The position numbers were made by a program, and so were the translations under genes. From Pipra filicauda (lineage: Eukaryota; Chordata; Aves; Passeriformes; Pipridae): a DNA stretch of 64,000 bases. The first letter of the stretch is position 1. The number at the start of each line of letters is the position of its first letter. A model generated the notes under the pieces. It was given only the letters and a program-made list of their open reading frames with translations, ran no database searches and had not been told where the DNA came from. The stretch lies in the NCBI RefSeq assembly GCF_003945595.2, contig NW_024104442.1, positions 982,619 to 1,046,618 of the forward strand. Direction: 5' to 3'. Shown here one piece after another: positions 33,158 to 44,427 of this stretch.

Positions 33158-34699
33158 CTGGAGGTGGACAGGAGCCAGCAGGATGGGGTGAGTGTGAGGA
33201 CACGGGCAGGAGCCGCAGGGTGGGGACCCAGGAGTAGGTGCGACAAGGAAGGGCCGTGGGCGGCAGGAGGAGGAGGAGCACAAGCCCTGCCCAGTCCTGA
33301 AAGCCTCAACGGGTTGGAGATGAGCCTTTTGCACACAGGATGTGTCACCCACCACCTGAGCGGCTGCTGAGTTTGAGCACAGCCCTCCCGACATCCCTGC
33401 CCTGCCGCGGGACGATGCCCTGCCTGAGCGTAAGAGCCGCCTCCTCGGTGCCTATCGCCCTGCTGGGCTCAGCTGGAGTTGTCAGGGGTTTTACTGGAGA
33501 CCAGGGGCAGTCAGCACATTGCCTGCCTCTCTGGTCTCCACGTCCTTGGGGGTGTGAGGACTGTCACCATGGTGTCCCTCAAGTGGCAGCACGCTGCCAT
33601 GGAGGTCCTCACTGGGGCTGGGGCCTCTCTGGGCACTTCCATCACCCCACAGGGATTCCTTAAGCCTGTGTGATTATGGATTAAAAACTGATTCCCAGGT
33701 CCCAGGTGATGGAGGAGAGGGGACTGTTTGGGTTCCAAAAGGGCAACAGCATGTGGTACCAGGTCTTGTGCTGGGTGGGACTTCGATTTGCAGCTCCGGA
33801 GCATGGAACCTTGTCAGAATGGTTTTGAAGCTTTTCAGGAGAGGGATGCTGGGGCTGAGAGCTCTGCAGAGCTCCGGCCTGACCTCCTGTGAGACAGCAG
33901 CATGGCTTTATAATACGAGATGTGGGTATGACGTGGCCTGTGTTCTCTGCAAGGATTTACCAAGGCTGTATCATGTCACTGATGTCTGCTGTGCTCTTAG
34001 TTCCCTAAGCTGGTGTTTTGGATGGAGTTGGATATGATGGCTGTGGCAGTGGGTTTGTTTAGAGCTCTGCCGTGCAGCACTTTGCAGGTTGATGAGGTGA
34101 AATCTCCTCTGCCTGCTGGAACAAATGCTTTGTAGTGGTTTGAGGCATCCCAGGGATGCTGTGGTGCCCCAGACCTTGCGGTCTCAGCCCGGGGACAGGA
34201 GGCTTGTGGCATCGGGGCAGGGCTGGGGATGCCTCTCCCCGCATTTCCTGGGCAGAACTGCCACCATCGTGGGACGATGTTGGATGAGTCTTCCCTGTCT
34301 GTGAGTCTGGCCATTGAGAATACCATTTTCTAGAGGCTCAAAAAGGCAATAATAAATAAAAAAGCTGTTGTGTGATAGGTTCTGGTGATATCCCCTGCCC
34401 TTTGTGTGGTGCTGGGGTCACTGGGCCCTGCAGCCAGGCCACTGTCCCTCCACTGGGCACGGAGGTGCTGCCCTGTACCTGCTGTGTTGTGGAGTCTATC
34501 CCAGCCAGGCAGTGCAAGAGCCACAGGTGTTGGAGCAGGTTATCAAATTCCAAAGAAATTTGAAAAGGCATCCAAGCTCCAAAGGATTTGTCCTTTGAGT
34601 TGTCAGTCTCACATCCCCGGGTAGAGCTCCCACGGGCCTTCATGATGAAGCCAGGAAGGGGTGGAAGGTGGATGCTCCCTCACACACACTCCATTCTCC

Positions 34700-35110
34700 G
34701 TGCTGACAGCAGTACTGCCGATAAAACAACTTTTTGTTCTCTGTGGTGGTTTGATCTGCTGCGATAAGAGCACGTGGAGCTCGTCCAGCCCCCACCTCCC
34801 CGAGCGCTGCGTGAACATGACGCGCGGCTTCTTGCGACCAGTAAATAGCATTTGGGGAATGAAAAGAAAAACAGAAAGGCTCGTTTGTTATTCTTAGTGA
34901 TATATGAAAGAGCTGTCAGCTCCATCCTGAAATCATGAATCCCTGGGTATTCCTGGGACAGGCCAAAGGAATGCATCCTGCAGTATTTTTTCACTTGGAA
35001 CGACCGTTTGGCTCTTCTTGGTCTGAAAAGTTTAACTTTGGCTGAGTAACAAATTAATGCCGTCTCTTAGTCACTGTCTGGCCGGGATGGAAACACTTCC
35101 CTGACCTGGT
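34700..35110. promoter_or_regulatory. candidate conserved non-coding block
   Basis: Non-repetitive sequence with retained CpGs (CATGACGCGCGGCTTCTTGC) next to AT-rich text such as CCAGTAAATAGCATTTGGGG, TAGTGATATATGAAAG and AACAAATTAATGCCGTC. An open minus-strand frame covers part of it, but its codon pattern is not convincing. I favour an enhancer-like element. Confidence 0.25.
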
Positions 35111-35264
35111 TTATCTGCGTATCCATCCCGATGGCTTGGACAGGTCCCGCTGCTGGCGCCTTCCAGGGCGCTCACTGGCTCCGACGGGCACGGGGGGAGG
35201 TCGGACGTGGTGCTGCTGGTACTCATCATGGTCTCAGGGCATGAGCAGAGGTGGTTTCTAGAAG

Positions 35265-35375
35265 GTTCTTATTTTTTATTTTTTTTTAATTATAATTTAC
35301 TTATTTATTTATTTTGGATTTTAATGATTTTTATTAGATTGGTAGAGCTGGAGAAAATAATTTTTTTCTTCTTCA
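35265..35375 (+). repeat. T-rich low-complexity tract with (TTTA)n
   Basis: The stretch is nearly all T and A, including TTATTTATTTATTTT at about 35300, and ends at TTTTTTTCTTCTTC just before a CR1 tail. Confidence 0.8.
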
Positions 35376-35386
35376 GGCTTCTGCTT

Positions 35387-35511
35387 CATAGAATTGTGGA
35401 ATGGTTTGGTTGGAAGGAACCTTAAAGCTCATCGTGTTTCAACCACCTGCTATGGGCAGGGCCACCTTCCACTAGAGCAATTTGCTCCAAGCCCTTTCCA
35501 GGGATGGGGAT
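35387..35511 (-). mobile_element. CR1 LINE 3' end, group A
   Basis: The tail reads TCATAGAATTGTGGAATGG on the plus strand, then TTGGAAGGAACCTTAAAGCT, with an altered core (CTGCTATGGGCAGGGCCACC). It is broken off at the CCAGGGATGGGG block, where CCTTTCCAGGG shows a small internal deletion. Confidence 0.9.
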
Positions 35512-36234
35512 CTGGAAGCTTCAGACCTCATTCCCATCTGCTAGACCTCATTCCCATATCCTCACCTAGAGCTGTTAGTGGGGAGCTCCAAGGACTGGTG
35601 GGAGGCACCCGGAGCTGCTGGGACACTCCCTGGGTCTTCTGCACAGGAACTGCAAACGGGAGAGGAAACTTGGAAAGATCTCACCTGAACTTTACATGTT
35701 GTTTGTATGGTTTAGGTGAGGAACCAGCTCGCTGTGTGGCTTCAACTGTGACAACGCATTCACTGGGAGCTGGGGAGTGGGAGATCAGACACGGGATCCC
35801 ATCCTCCCCTGTACTGCACCCCTGCCCCTCCCTGCAGTGCCTGAGCCCACACCAACCCCACATGCTTGGGGCCAAACCGGGTTCTAACGTGCTGACAGCA
35901 TCCCGGTTCCCAATGCTGTGTTGCATCTGCAGAAATCTGTGAAAAAGGAGGATTTTTATCCACCTTGGATATTGTGCAGGGAGCTCGAGGTAGTGGGTAC
36001 CTGTGTGTTTGGGTGCTGCACGTCAGGCTGGGAATGGGGCATCTCCACAGGGGTCAGGCTGAGGGGACCCTGCCTGGTGCCAACCCTGAACCATCCTTGC
36101 TCCTCTGCTGCTCAGGAGAGCCTGGGCAAGAAGGGCTGAAAATTAGTTTAAAACCCCCCAAGAAAGAGATGATTTCCTAGTGCTGGCCAAGAAACGTGAC
36201 ACTGAAGAAATAGTAGAAAATAAAAGGAAAAATA
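35512..36234. other. unique DNA, no gene recognised
   Basis: A short duplication, AGACCTCATTCCCAT, occurs twice at about 35523-35556. A 182-codon open frame runs from the CR1 copy into this DNA and is not considered real. Confidence 0.4.
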
Positions 36235-36880
36235 AAGTTCACGTTGGACCTTGAATTGGACATTTAATTTGCAGCATGGACGATGTCTGCGTGCAGAAAT
36301 CTCAATTTCAGATCCAGCCTTGCAAGGAAAAGTCACTGTAAATAGATATTCCTGTATGCACGTTCCAGAGCCTTGTGCCATGTCATTAATGGAGTACTCC
36401 TTCTGGGAGTACATTCTTCCCTCAGTTTGTATCCCCATACATTAAATTGATAGTTTAGGGGATTATTGCTCGTTCCAAGCTCACATGGGTGGAGTCCCCT
36501 TTATATGGCCATGCTGGTATGTAGTGAATTTGAATTGGCACAGCAGAAAACTGGAAAATTTGGAACAGATAACTGTCTCCTATCTTTATATGGGAACATC
36601 AGAGTTCCTAGCTTTATTCTGGGGTTCTTGCCATTCCAAATATAATTTATTCTTTTATATAACTGTTTTCATATGATACACTCTGAAGAGCGGATAATGG
36701 TTTGGGGAGGAATATAATCATTTTTTTTCTCCTCCAAGGCTGTCTTCCCAATTAATGAGATTGAGAACACGTTCCAAAAATCTATTTTTCCCCTCCGGCC
36801 TTTTTCTAATGTACTCAATTTATTCTGTAATGTGTCTTGTGCTTCCTTTATGGAGTTTGATTCCTAAATATTTAGTGGTG
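36235..36880. promoter_or_regulatory. AT-rich candidate enhancer with repeated CArG-like sites
   Basis: CTTTATATGG occurs twice (36499-36508 and 36584-36593), one base from the SRF consensus CC(A/T)6GG. A further variant, CCAAATATAA, lies near 36637. The block also holds CCAATTAATGAG, TGTCATTAATGG and TGCAGAAATCTCAATTTC. It is free of recognised repeats. SRF- or MEF2-type regulation is inference from motifs alone. Confidence 0.3.
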
Positions 36881-37691
36881 CTTGGTTGGCTGGAGCCTGT
36901 GGAAATGCTCAGGGTATGGATGCAGTTGAGAGAGCAGAGAGGGACTAGCTGTCTCCCACCTGGGAAGGTGGGCCTGGGGATGTGGCAAGGTCATCACTGT
37001 GCCCATCTCATGTGCTGTCCTCAGCCTTACTCCCAGCTGGGGTGGCTTTAGGGGGAAGTTGTGTACTTTGGGGGGATGGAAGGGTATCCTCATTTCCCAG
37101 CTCCTTCTAGATGAGAATTGGGTGGCCAGGACTGAACTGGTGCCTTCACCCCTCAGGAAAGGCTGTTCCAAGGGAAATGTGCAAAGCTTAAAGGGCTTTT
37201 TCTTCTTAAAGCCTAACCTGTAATCTGCATGAAATTCTTGCAAGTTTTTTTCTGCTTAAACATTTTTGGGGGTATATACATTAATTACAACCCCACTCCA
37301 CCCTCCCTGGGGCAGCATCCAAAGATGCTCCTTTTCCAGAATTCCCAGGCAGTGGAAATTCAGCCTCCAACATCTGACTGTGCTGAGTGGTTCCAGCATG
37401 GGCTTCATTCCCTGGGGTTGTTTTCCTGTGGACTCTCAGGGCACCTGGGCTCTTCCAGTGCCCCCCCTTCCTTTCCCCAGCCCTCCTAAACCCATTTTCA
37501 TGCCCAGGGGCAGTGCCAGGTGAGAGGGGCTGTCTGGAAGAGCTGCCAACCACCAGAGGGGTGCAGGTGAGGAGGATGAGCTGAAGAGCAGGGCTGCTGT
37601 CCCTGGGGCCTGCAGAGGGACAAGGGCTGCAGAGGCAAGGACTGGAGGAGCACAAATGTTGGTGATGCTCCCAAAAGCCTGTGGCATATTA
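36881..37691. other. unique DNA, no gene recognised
   Basis: No transposon signature and no supportable exon. Confidence 0.4.
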
Positions 37692-37850
37692 TCATAGAAT
37701 CATAGAATGATTTGTGTTGAAAGGAACCTTAAAGCTCATCTCATTCCACCCCCTGCCATGGGCAGGGACACCTTCCACTAGCCCAGATTGCTCCAAGCCC
37801 CGTCCAACCTGGCCTTGGACACTTCCAGGGCTGGGGCAGCCACAGCTGCA
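37692..37850 (-). mobile_element. CR1 LINE 3' end, group A
   Basis: A double tail (ATCATAGAATCATAGAATG on the plus strand) is followed by a clean CTGCCATGGGCAGGGACACC core. It is truncated 5' at GGCAGCCACAGCTGC. Confidence 0.95.
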
Positions 37851-38562
37851 TATTAATTTCAGAGAGTCTTGCTGCTCCAAAATGGGTTGGTTGATATGTT
37901 TCAAACCCTATTTTTAATAGAACCACTTTTAGTTCGAGACTAAATGTAAATTTTTAGGCCTGTACGAGTTACCTTGAGTCTGTGATGGTGGGAAAGGGGT
38001 GCTCAGCACAGACCCTGAAGCATCACCTGGGCACTGAAGTTGTGCCTGCTCTGTCCAAGCAGCGGTTGTGCTCCATAAAGTGTCACAGAGGGAGCTCAGG
38101 TTCTCCCTCCAAGTCACATCTGCTCCCTTTCCTGACCAAACCACATTTTAGCTCCTGTTGGCTTGGGATAAAGCCGAGGCAGCACCCCGAGAGTGTGTCA
38201 TAGCCTTCTGTAATGCCCAGCCTGCCCAGATCCAACAGCTCCCCAGGGATGAGCAGGGCAGGAGCAGGTTGCCCAGTGAGCTGAGCTCACTGCTGGGTAC
38301 CAAGGAGGAAGAGGATGATGATGAAGTGGCCAACTCTGAGGAGCATCACTATTTTGTGGTAGGCAAGTCATTCTGCAGCAGCTCTGCTCTTCCTCCAGAG
38401 CTAAGAGCAGTTAAGGGAATATTGTAGTGGCAGGCACATTAACAGGAGTGGGGATTCATGTGTGCACCGTTTGACTCAGACGTTGTATGACCTTGGGAAG
38501 TCACTTTCAGGGCCAAAAGCATGAAAGAGAACTGCTCTCTGATGGCATTTTGGGCTCTGGAT
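37851..38562. other. unique DNA with an acidic open frame
   Basis: A plus-strand frame at 38158-38427 encodes an acidic stretch (KEEEDDDEVANSEEHH), followed by a GT at about 38359 that could be a weak donor. No homologue comes to mind and the acceptor side is unremarkable, so it is not called as a gene. Confidence 0.3.
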
Positions 38563-38734
38563 GTTGCCCAGAGAAACTGTGGCTGCTCCATCCCTGGAAG
38601 TGTCCGAGGCCAGGTTGGACGGGGCTTGGAGCAACCTGGTCCAGAGGAAGGTGTCCCTGCCCATGGCAGGGGGTGGAACTGGATGGGCTTTAAGGTCCCT
38701 TCCAACCCATTCCAACATTGTAGGATTCTGTGTC
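38563..38734 (+). mobile_element. CR1 LINE 3' end, group A
   Basis: It runs from GTTGCCCAGAGAAACTGTGG through CTGCCCATGGCAGGGGGTGG to a worn tail (TGTAGGATTCTGTGTCT). Confidence 0.93.
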
Positions 38735-39164
38735 TTGTGCAAGGGCTGGGTTCCATTCAGTCCCTGCTGACAGACCCTTCATGTTTCCAGATGGAATGGA
38801 GGGCCACCCCCAGGCCCAGTGCCATGGGTGTGTATGAAGGCAGAGGGAGAAGACAAGGGAGATGCAGAGGTCTGTCCGAGGAGAGGTGGGGTGGCTGGAA
38901 GGACAGCAACCAGGCTTGGGATGGGACCAGCAGCCTGGCTCTCCAGTGGGGTAGGGTGATGGGTGGGGGGTGTTGGTGAGTCTGCTCCCTGCCAAGGTGC
39001 CCCATGGTGGGGTCAGGGCCCTTGGACACCCCCTGACCCTCTCTCCTGGAGACCCTCATCCTTGTGCTGCCCACCCTGGTTGCCTCAGGGAAAGATCTTT
39101 CCCAGCCCAAGCTGCAGCCCTGGGTCCTCCGTGTCCGGGAGGCTGTAGCTGACAAGGAGAGGAT
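38735..39164. other. unique DNA, no gene recognised
   Basis: No repeat or exon is supported. Confidence 0.4.
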
Positions 39165-39204
39165 GGGAGGGAAAGCGAGGGAAGGGAAGGGCGGGGAGGG
39201 AGGG
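39165..39204 (+). other. dense G-quadruplex motif (eight G-runs)
   Basis: G-runs of three or four bases lie at 39165, 39169, 39179, 39184, 39189, 39193, 39198 and 39202, with loops of 1-7 bases. Many alternative four-tetrad choices are possible. It sits directly upstream of a candidate regulatory block. Confidence 0.75.
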
Positions 39205-39209
39205 CACCC

Positions 39210-39350
39210 TCATTTGCTCCCCACACTATAATTAGCCAGGCTGGCAGGCAGAGCTGCTGTCAGGCTGCCTGACACACAGCCAGGCTGCGGGCGCGCGGTG
39301 CCGCGTGTGAAGTACACGCTGGAGGACAGGGTGTAATTAGCTGCAGGCCC
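39210..39350. promoter_or_regulatory. candidate regulatory block with paired homeodomain sites
   Basis: ATAATTAGCC near 39228 and GTAATTAGCTG near 39332 flank a perfect inverted repeat TGTCAGG-CTG-CCTGACA (39258-39274), whose TGTCA/TGACA ends resemble MEIS/TGIF sites. CpG-rich GGCGCGCGGTGCCGCGTG lies between. Together with the adjacent quadruplex run this looks regulatory. Confidence 0.3.
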
Positions 39351-39462
39351 TGGGAGCTGGGAGCTGACTACTCACATCCAGCCTCCCTTCGTGCCTTTTT
39401 TATTTTTTCTATCAGTGATGAAATGTAGAGCTTCACCTATAAACCAGTATAAACACGTAGGA

Positions 39463-39602
39463 GGATGGAAGTGCTCAAGACTGGATTGGACATGGCTTGG
39501 AGCAACCTGGTGTAGTGGAAGGTGTCCCTGCCCAGAGCAAGGGGGTGGAATGAGATGAGCTTTAATGTCCCTTGCAACCCAAACCACTCTGTGATTCTAT
39601 GA
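39463..39602 (+). mobile_element. CR1 LINE 3' end, group A
   Basis: It begins GATGGAAGTGCTCAAGACTG and ends CACTCTGTGATTCTATGAA. The core is altered to CTGCCCAGAGCAAGGGGGTG. Confidence 0.88.
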
Positions 39603-40917
39603 ACTGGTGTGCCCAGAGATTAAAAAATAACAAAACATTTGTAAATACCAAGCAGCACATGAATGCAATTATGAGATCAGACAGCTGACATCCCCAAAAT
39701 GAGGCAAAATAAGAAAACCCACCAGGTTTTAGCAGGAACACAAACCCGTCCATGCTCCCCTCCAGTGCCTGCCGTACTCGGAGCTTTGTGCTATAAATAG
39801 CAGCATGTTCAGCTCAGCCCTGATCCTGCAAACACTTAAGCCCAAGCACAGCTCCTTCCTGACGTGCTCTGAGTTGCTGTAATAGTTTGCAGGCTGTACT
39901 CATGAAAAAGAAGGAGAGATAAGGTGGAGAGTCGAGGATATGCAGCCCACGGGTGGCACTGGCGGTGGGTGACTGCACAGCCTGGCAGCTCCTGCACCCT
40001 CCTGGGCTCTCCAGAGGGCTGGAGTAATGCAAACTGGGAGTGCAGGTGCCCACACCCGTGCATGCATATCACTCTGGGTGCTGTTGAGCTGGCAGGTTTA
40101 CAAGCCCTGGTGGTTTTGCCGGCAATTTGACAAGTTCTTTCATCCGGAGAAGCTGCACCGAGTGGCAAGTGCAGGGTCGGACTGTGCTGGCCCCGACACG
40201 GCTCCAGGAGCTGCTTCCACAGGAGACTCTCACACGGAGCCTGTGCGTGTGTGCCTGGCTACATGTGCATGACTGAACTCCTGCAGGCGTGCAGCAGTAC
40301 AATAGGAGTGGGAAAAACAAAGTTTCCTGGATGAGGTCTCGGTAGAGAAATGCTTTGGAGCTCGGGTCAGCCTTAGCTGTGAGGGGATTGCAGGTGAGCA
40401 CAGGGGTGGGAAGGCAAGGACAGAGTGAAAATGGACTTGTTTAATGAGGGGTGTTAGCAGATGCTCATTAGCAGACTCGCTTTTCCTCCAGCAGGAGGGC
40501 AGGTAGGGATAGAGTGGCTCCTCCTTACCCAGCTGATGAGGAAGCCAAAGTCACTGCGAGGGTCTGTGCTGCAGCCAGCCCAGTTGTGTGGGTGTAACTG
40601 CCTAGTGGGAGGAGATGTGGGAGGTGGGGGGTCAGTGGAGCTGTGCCAGCACCGGGGCCTGGCTCCCTTTCCCCTCGGTCCAGCACAGCTGTCCGTGGAT
40701 CGATGCTCTGCTGTGCAGTGTGCCTGTAAGGGTGAGCTCTGAGGAGGAAGAGGAGGAAGCAGAATTAATGATGTTGGGGAATTTGGCACTGCTCCAGCTT
40801 GGCCTGGCCCTGAAGAGAAGAACCTGTTGGCAGGGCCAGATCGAGCAAAAGTGTGATCTGGAGTGAGGGGCTGGTAATGGGGCAGATGTCCCATCACTGT
40901 CCTGAGGCTTGGAGAGA
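39603..40917. other. unique DNA, no gene recognised
   Basis: CTATAAATAGC near 39791 is TATA-like but isolated. No repeat is recognised. Confidence 0.4.
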
Positions 40918-41128
40918 TCACAGAATCATGGAATATCCTGAGCTGGAAGGGACCCGTAAGGATCATCCAGTCAAACCCCTGGCCCTGCCCAGGACACCCC
41001 AACAATCCCACCCTGTCCCTGAGAGCGTTGTCCAAACACTCCTGGAGCTCTGGCAGCCTTGGGGCCATGCCCACTGCCCTGGGGAGCCTGGGCAGTGCCC
41101 AATCACCCTCTGGGGGAAGATGAACCCC
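40918..41128 (-). mobile_element. CR1 LINE 3' end, group B
   Basis: The tail side reads TCACAGAATCATGGAATATC. It continues GGATCATCCAGTCAAACCCC, then CCACCCTGTCCCTGAGAGCG, then GCCCACTGCCCTGGGGAGCC. It matches the reverse complement of the 3' part of the 20.0-kb copy. Confidence 0.88.
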
Positions 41129-42934
41129 ATTTCCCAAAGTACCAGGTTTACACTTGTGTTTCAGCTCCTAGAAAAACACCAAGGTCTCCCCTCCTGGCCC
41201 CCAGATGTGAGGATGGAAGAGCAACCAGAGACAAGCATTCAGCGCCTGAGTGTGGGTTCCCACCTCCTGGCACTGTGAGGTGCTGGGGTCAGGTCAGTGT
41301 CTGAGCAACACCGTGGCATCAGAGAGCCACTGAAACACAGCACCTCTTCCCCTGTAGATCTGTGGTGTCTCCAGAAAGGACAGCTGCCTGGAGGACACCA
41401 GAAGCTCCTCCATCTTTCAGGTGAGGGTTGACCTGTTCTGCTGGGGGTGGCTACAGGGCCTGGTTCTGTTTTCTGGATTACTTCAGCGTTCCATGTGTGC
41501 ATAGCCATGTTTCCCTCCTCCTTCCCCCTTAAATGGTCCAAAACTATTCTTCTCTGTTTTCCAGCTTGTTTTTCACTTTGCATTGAACTCAAAGCCCAAC
41601 TTGGATGTGCATCGATGCCCCATGTGTGTGCACGGGGTCAGGGTGTGATAGCAGGGTCAGGGTGTGATAGCTGAGTCAGGCTCCCATTCCAGAGCTGGAT
41701 GGGATGAGGTTGCTGCTGAAGAATGAACATGTTGGAGCCATTGGCATCCTCCCCTGTCTGGGATGAGTCTGTAGGGAATCACCATTCCCTTCGCACAGCC
41801 TTTGTAGCTGAGGTGGGGGGAGGCAGGACCACGATGGTGAGAGGCTGGGGCTGGCACACACTGGTGGCTCACACACCTCCCCATGGTCCATTGGTGCCAT
41901 CCTCCAACAAAGACCTTTTCCTTATTCCCAGGGTTGTGTGTCCTCCTTCCTCCCACCCTTGAGCCAGGACTTTCCATCTGAGCAGCACTGCCTGCCCCAC
42001 CTGACCCTTCCCCTGCCACCAGATTTTGTTTTGCTGTGTGACCTTTTATTAGACACCCCTGTTCTCCATTCCTTGATCCCTCCCATATTCCAGCATGCAG
42101 GTGGGATCTGCTCTCCATCCCAGCTGGCCTTTGGGGGTGCAGAGCTGCTGCCAGCCTGGGGACCTGGAGTTCCCCCCAGGTTGGGAGCCACATCGGAGGC
42201 AGGAGTTGTCACCCATGATTTTTGGCTGAGCAACCTGGTTCATCCAGCTTGAAATTCAGGTTTGAGAATTTGAGGGTTCCTCTGGCCTCCATTCATGTTT
42301 TAGGGGTGCTCAGAGATGTACTAGCCCAAGGCCCAGGCAGTGCTGGGGCTGTTTGAAGGGTCCGGTGCTGAGGGCAGGTGGGATGGGAGCTGGATCCCAT
42401 GGAAGCAAGTCAGTGTCTGTCAGGGAGGAGACAGAATTCCCACAGCCCTTTGGTTTCTTGGCAAAGCCCATGCCAGGGGGCTGAAGGGAGATGGGGAGCA
42501 TGGTGTGCCCAGCCCCAGGCTGCTCCAGCCTGTGCTTGGGGGGTGCTGGTAGCTGGTAGCTCCTCCTCCCAAACAACCACTCGCATCCCAGGCTCTGAAT
42601 TTTCTTCCTCTTCCGACAGTCAGGCATCACCTCCTGATTACTCATAACTGCAGCATGTTGCAGATACACAGAGCTTGAGGAATGGCTGTGCCTGGGAGCA
42701 GAACCACCAGGATCCAGGGGAAGAAACCGGGATGGGGGGGACAGGCTGTGCAGCCTTGGTTCCACATCCCTGTCCTGCCCTGGGGGCCAAGCACCTCCTG
42801 CCTGTGCCCAAATCCCCCTGGAATACCCAGCCCAGCTCAGGAGCCCAGCTCTGGGGCTCTGAGGCAGGTGAGCAGGTGAGGATGGCAGGGCACAGCCCTC
42901 TGCCAGCTGTGGCCCCCAAGTTTGTTTTGCAGAA
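41129..42934. other. unique DNA, no gene recognised
   Basis: Contains a 19-bp tandem duplication (GGGTCAGGGTGTGATAGC type) at 41635-41672. No exon is supported. Confidence 0.4.
41635..41672 (+). repeat. 19-bp tandem duplication
   Basis: GGGTCAGGGTGTGATAGCA is followed directly by GGGTCAGGGTGTGATAGCT, and a third partial GAGTCAGG follows. Confidence 0.9.
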
Positions 42935-43290
42935 TCCTCTTTTAGCGTGGAAAAATAACTCATCCCTCGGTTTTTCTCCCATTTGTTTGTGTGGGCATTG
43001 ATTACGCTGGGAGTTACTGAGCCAGATTTTATTGGAATGACTTCGAAAGCTGCCACCTGCGAGCGGCCGCCGGTCTTTGGGGATTATTTTGGTGTAGTTT
43101 CTAAATAATTGCAGGAGGCTTCTCCAGCCTCACTAATAAGTTCGTTCTCCCAGGGACACTGCCTAGAAAAAAAGATGAGCTGAGATTATGCTTGGCAACA
43201 TTTAGGAGAGGAAAAAGTACAACAAGATTGATGTCTGCTGGAGGGAATAAATAAATAATACAGAGGTATCTGTCTTAGCCCCTCTGTGAG
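42935..43290. promoter_or_regulatory. candidate conserved non-coding block
   Basis: Unique sequence with ATTGATTACGC, GGGATTATTTTGGTG and TTTCTAAATAATTGCAGG around a CpG-dense GAGCGGCCGCCGG (a NotI-type site). A 248-codon minus-strand frame ends inside it, but the frame crosses non-coding-looking sequence. An enhancer-like element is more plausible. Confidence 0.25.
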
Positions 43291-43596
43291 CATCCTTGTT
43301 TCCAACTCAGTGTCTGTTATCTCCCCAGCTTATTGGCTGAATTTTGGAATTCAGCACACTCCTTTGTATCACTCATTGTTTCTGTTTGCAGTATGTTGTG
43401 CTAATTCTGACCAGGGACTAGCAAGGCTGGCTCTGGAGATGAGCTGACCTAGGGAAGCTGGCCTGGTATGTTATCTATATTGTGTAACTGGAGCTTGGGA
43501 AATATAGAATTTAAATAACATGCAAAATTATGTAGTTAGTGCATGAAAAGAGAAATTAAGTGAACAAATTCAAGCACTCATATTGGCCCAGATTCG

Positions 43597-44033
43597 TAGA
43601 ATCAAGGAATGTTCTTGGGTTGGAAGGGACCTTAAAGCCCATCTCATCTCACCCCCTGCCATGGGCAGGGACACTTTCCACCAGCCGAGGTTGCTCCAAG
43701 CCCTGTCCAACCAGACCTTGGGCACTTCCAGGGATGGGGCAGCCACAGCTTCTCTGGGCAACCTGTGCCAGGGCCTCACCACCCTCACAGGGAACAATTT
43801 CTCCCCAATATCCCATCTAACCCTGCCCTCTGGCAGTGGGAAGCCATTCCCCCTTGTCCTGTCCCTCCATCCTTTGTCCCAAGTCCCTCTCCAGCTCTCC
43901 TGGAGCCCCTTTAGACCCTGGAAGGGGCTCTCAGGTCTCCCGGGAGCCTTCTCTTCTCCAGGTGAACACCCCCAACTGTCCTAGCCTGGCTCCAGAGCAG
44001 AGGGGCTCCAGCCTGTGTCCTCCCCTGGAGTCA
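43597..44033 (-). mobile_element. CR1 LINE 3' end, group A, ~435 bp
   Basis: From the tail side it reads TAGAATCAAGGAATG, then a clean CTGCCATGGGCAGGGACACT core, GTGCCAGGGCCTCACCACCC, CTGGCAGTGGGAAGCCATTC and TCCAGAGCAGAGGGGCTCCA. It forms the left arm of a large inverted repeat with the next copy. Confidence 0.95.
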
Positions 44034-44427
44034 TGCCAACAGGTTAAAAAAGCCCTTGGATAACTGTAGGTTGTGTTTTAAATAGAGACGAGCCCACAAA
44101 TGTCTTTAACACTTTGTACACGTCTTATGTGCACAAGGAGCCTGTTTTGCAGTGCCAGAGGGAGCTGGGCTGTCACCTGTGTGTCCCTTCCATCACCCTG
44201 CACCAGGGGAGGGGTGGGAAGGGCAGTGCTGGGAACACCACCAGGAAGATGAGACATCTTCTCCCTGGTCCACTGGTTTCGATGCCACTAGACAAACCCT
44301 AGCACAGGCCCAGATGTCACTGGGTGTTCCTCTGCTGGTTTGGGAGGCTGCATTTTTACACCCTGGCAGAGGTGATTTCTGAGAACCTCAGTATGGACCC
44401 TTATGTCTGGTAAATCTAGTCTGGCCT

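Larger units (their letters stand above)
31245..34699. other. ~3.5 kb unique DNA, no confirmed gene
   Basis: The longest CR1-free segment of the central window. It contains a purine-rich tract at 32685-32757 and two minus-strand splice-site pairs (32606-32624 and 33131-33157) listed separately. A short duplication, TAACCTTTGGATGTG, occurs twice at about 32233-32271. Confidence 0.4.

Noticed and set aside
38158..38427. Acidic open frame with EEEDDDEV stretch
   Set aside because: Acidic runs arise from GAGGAAGAGGATGATGAT repeats; no acceptor, strong donor or known family was found.
40454..41137. 227-codon minus-strand open frame
   Set aside because: Its N-terminal third is read from a group B CR1 copy in sense orientation; the rest is unremarkable.
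42310..43056. 248-codon minus-strand open frame
   Set aside because: Crosses ordinary unique DNA and ends in a candidate non-coding element; no domain is seen.
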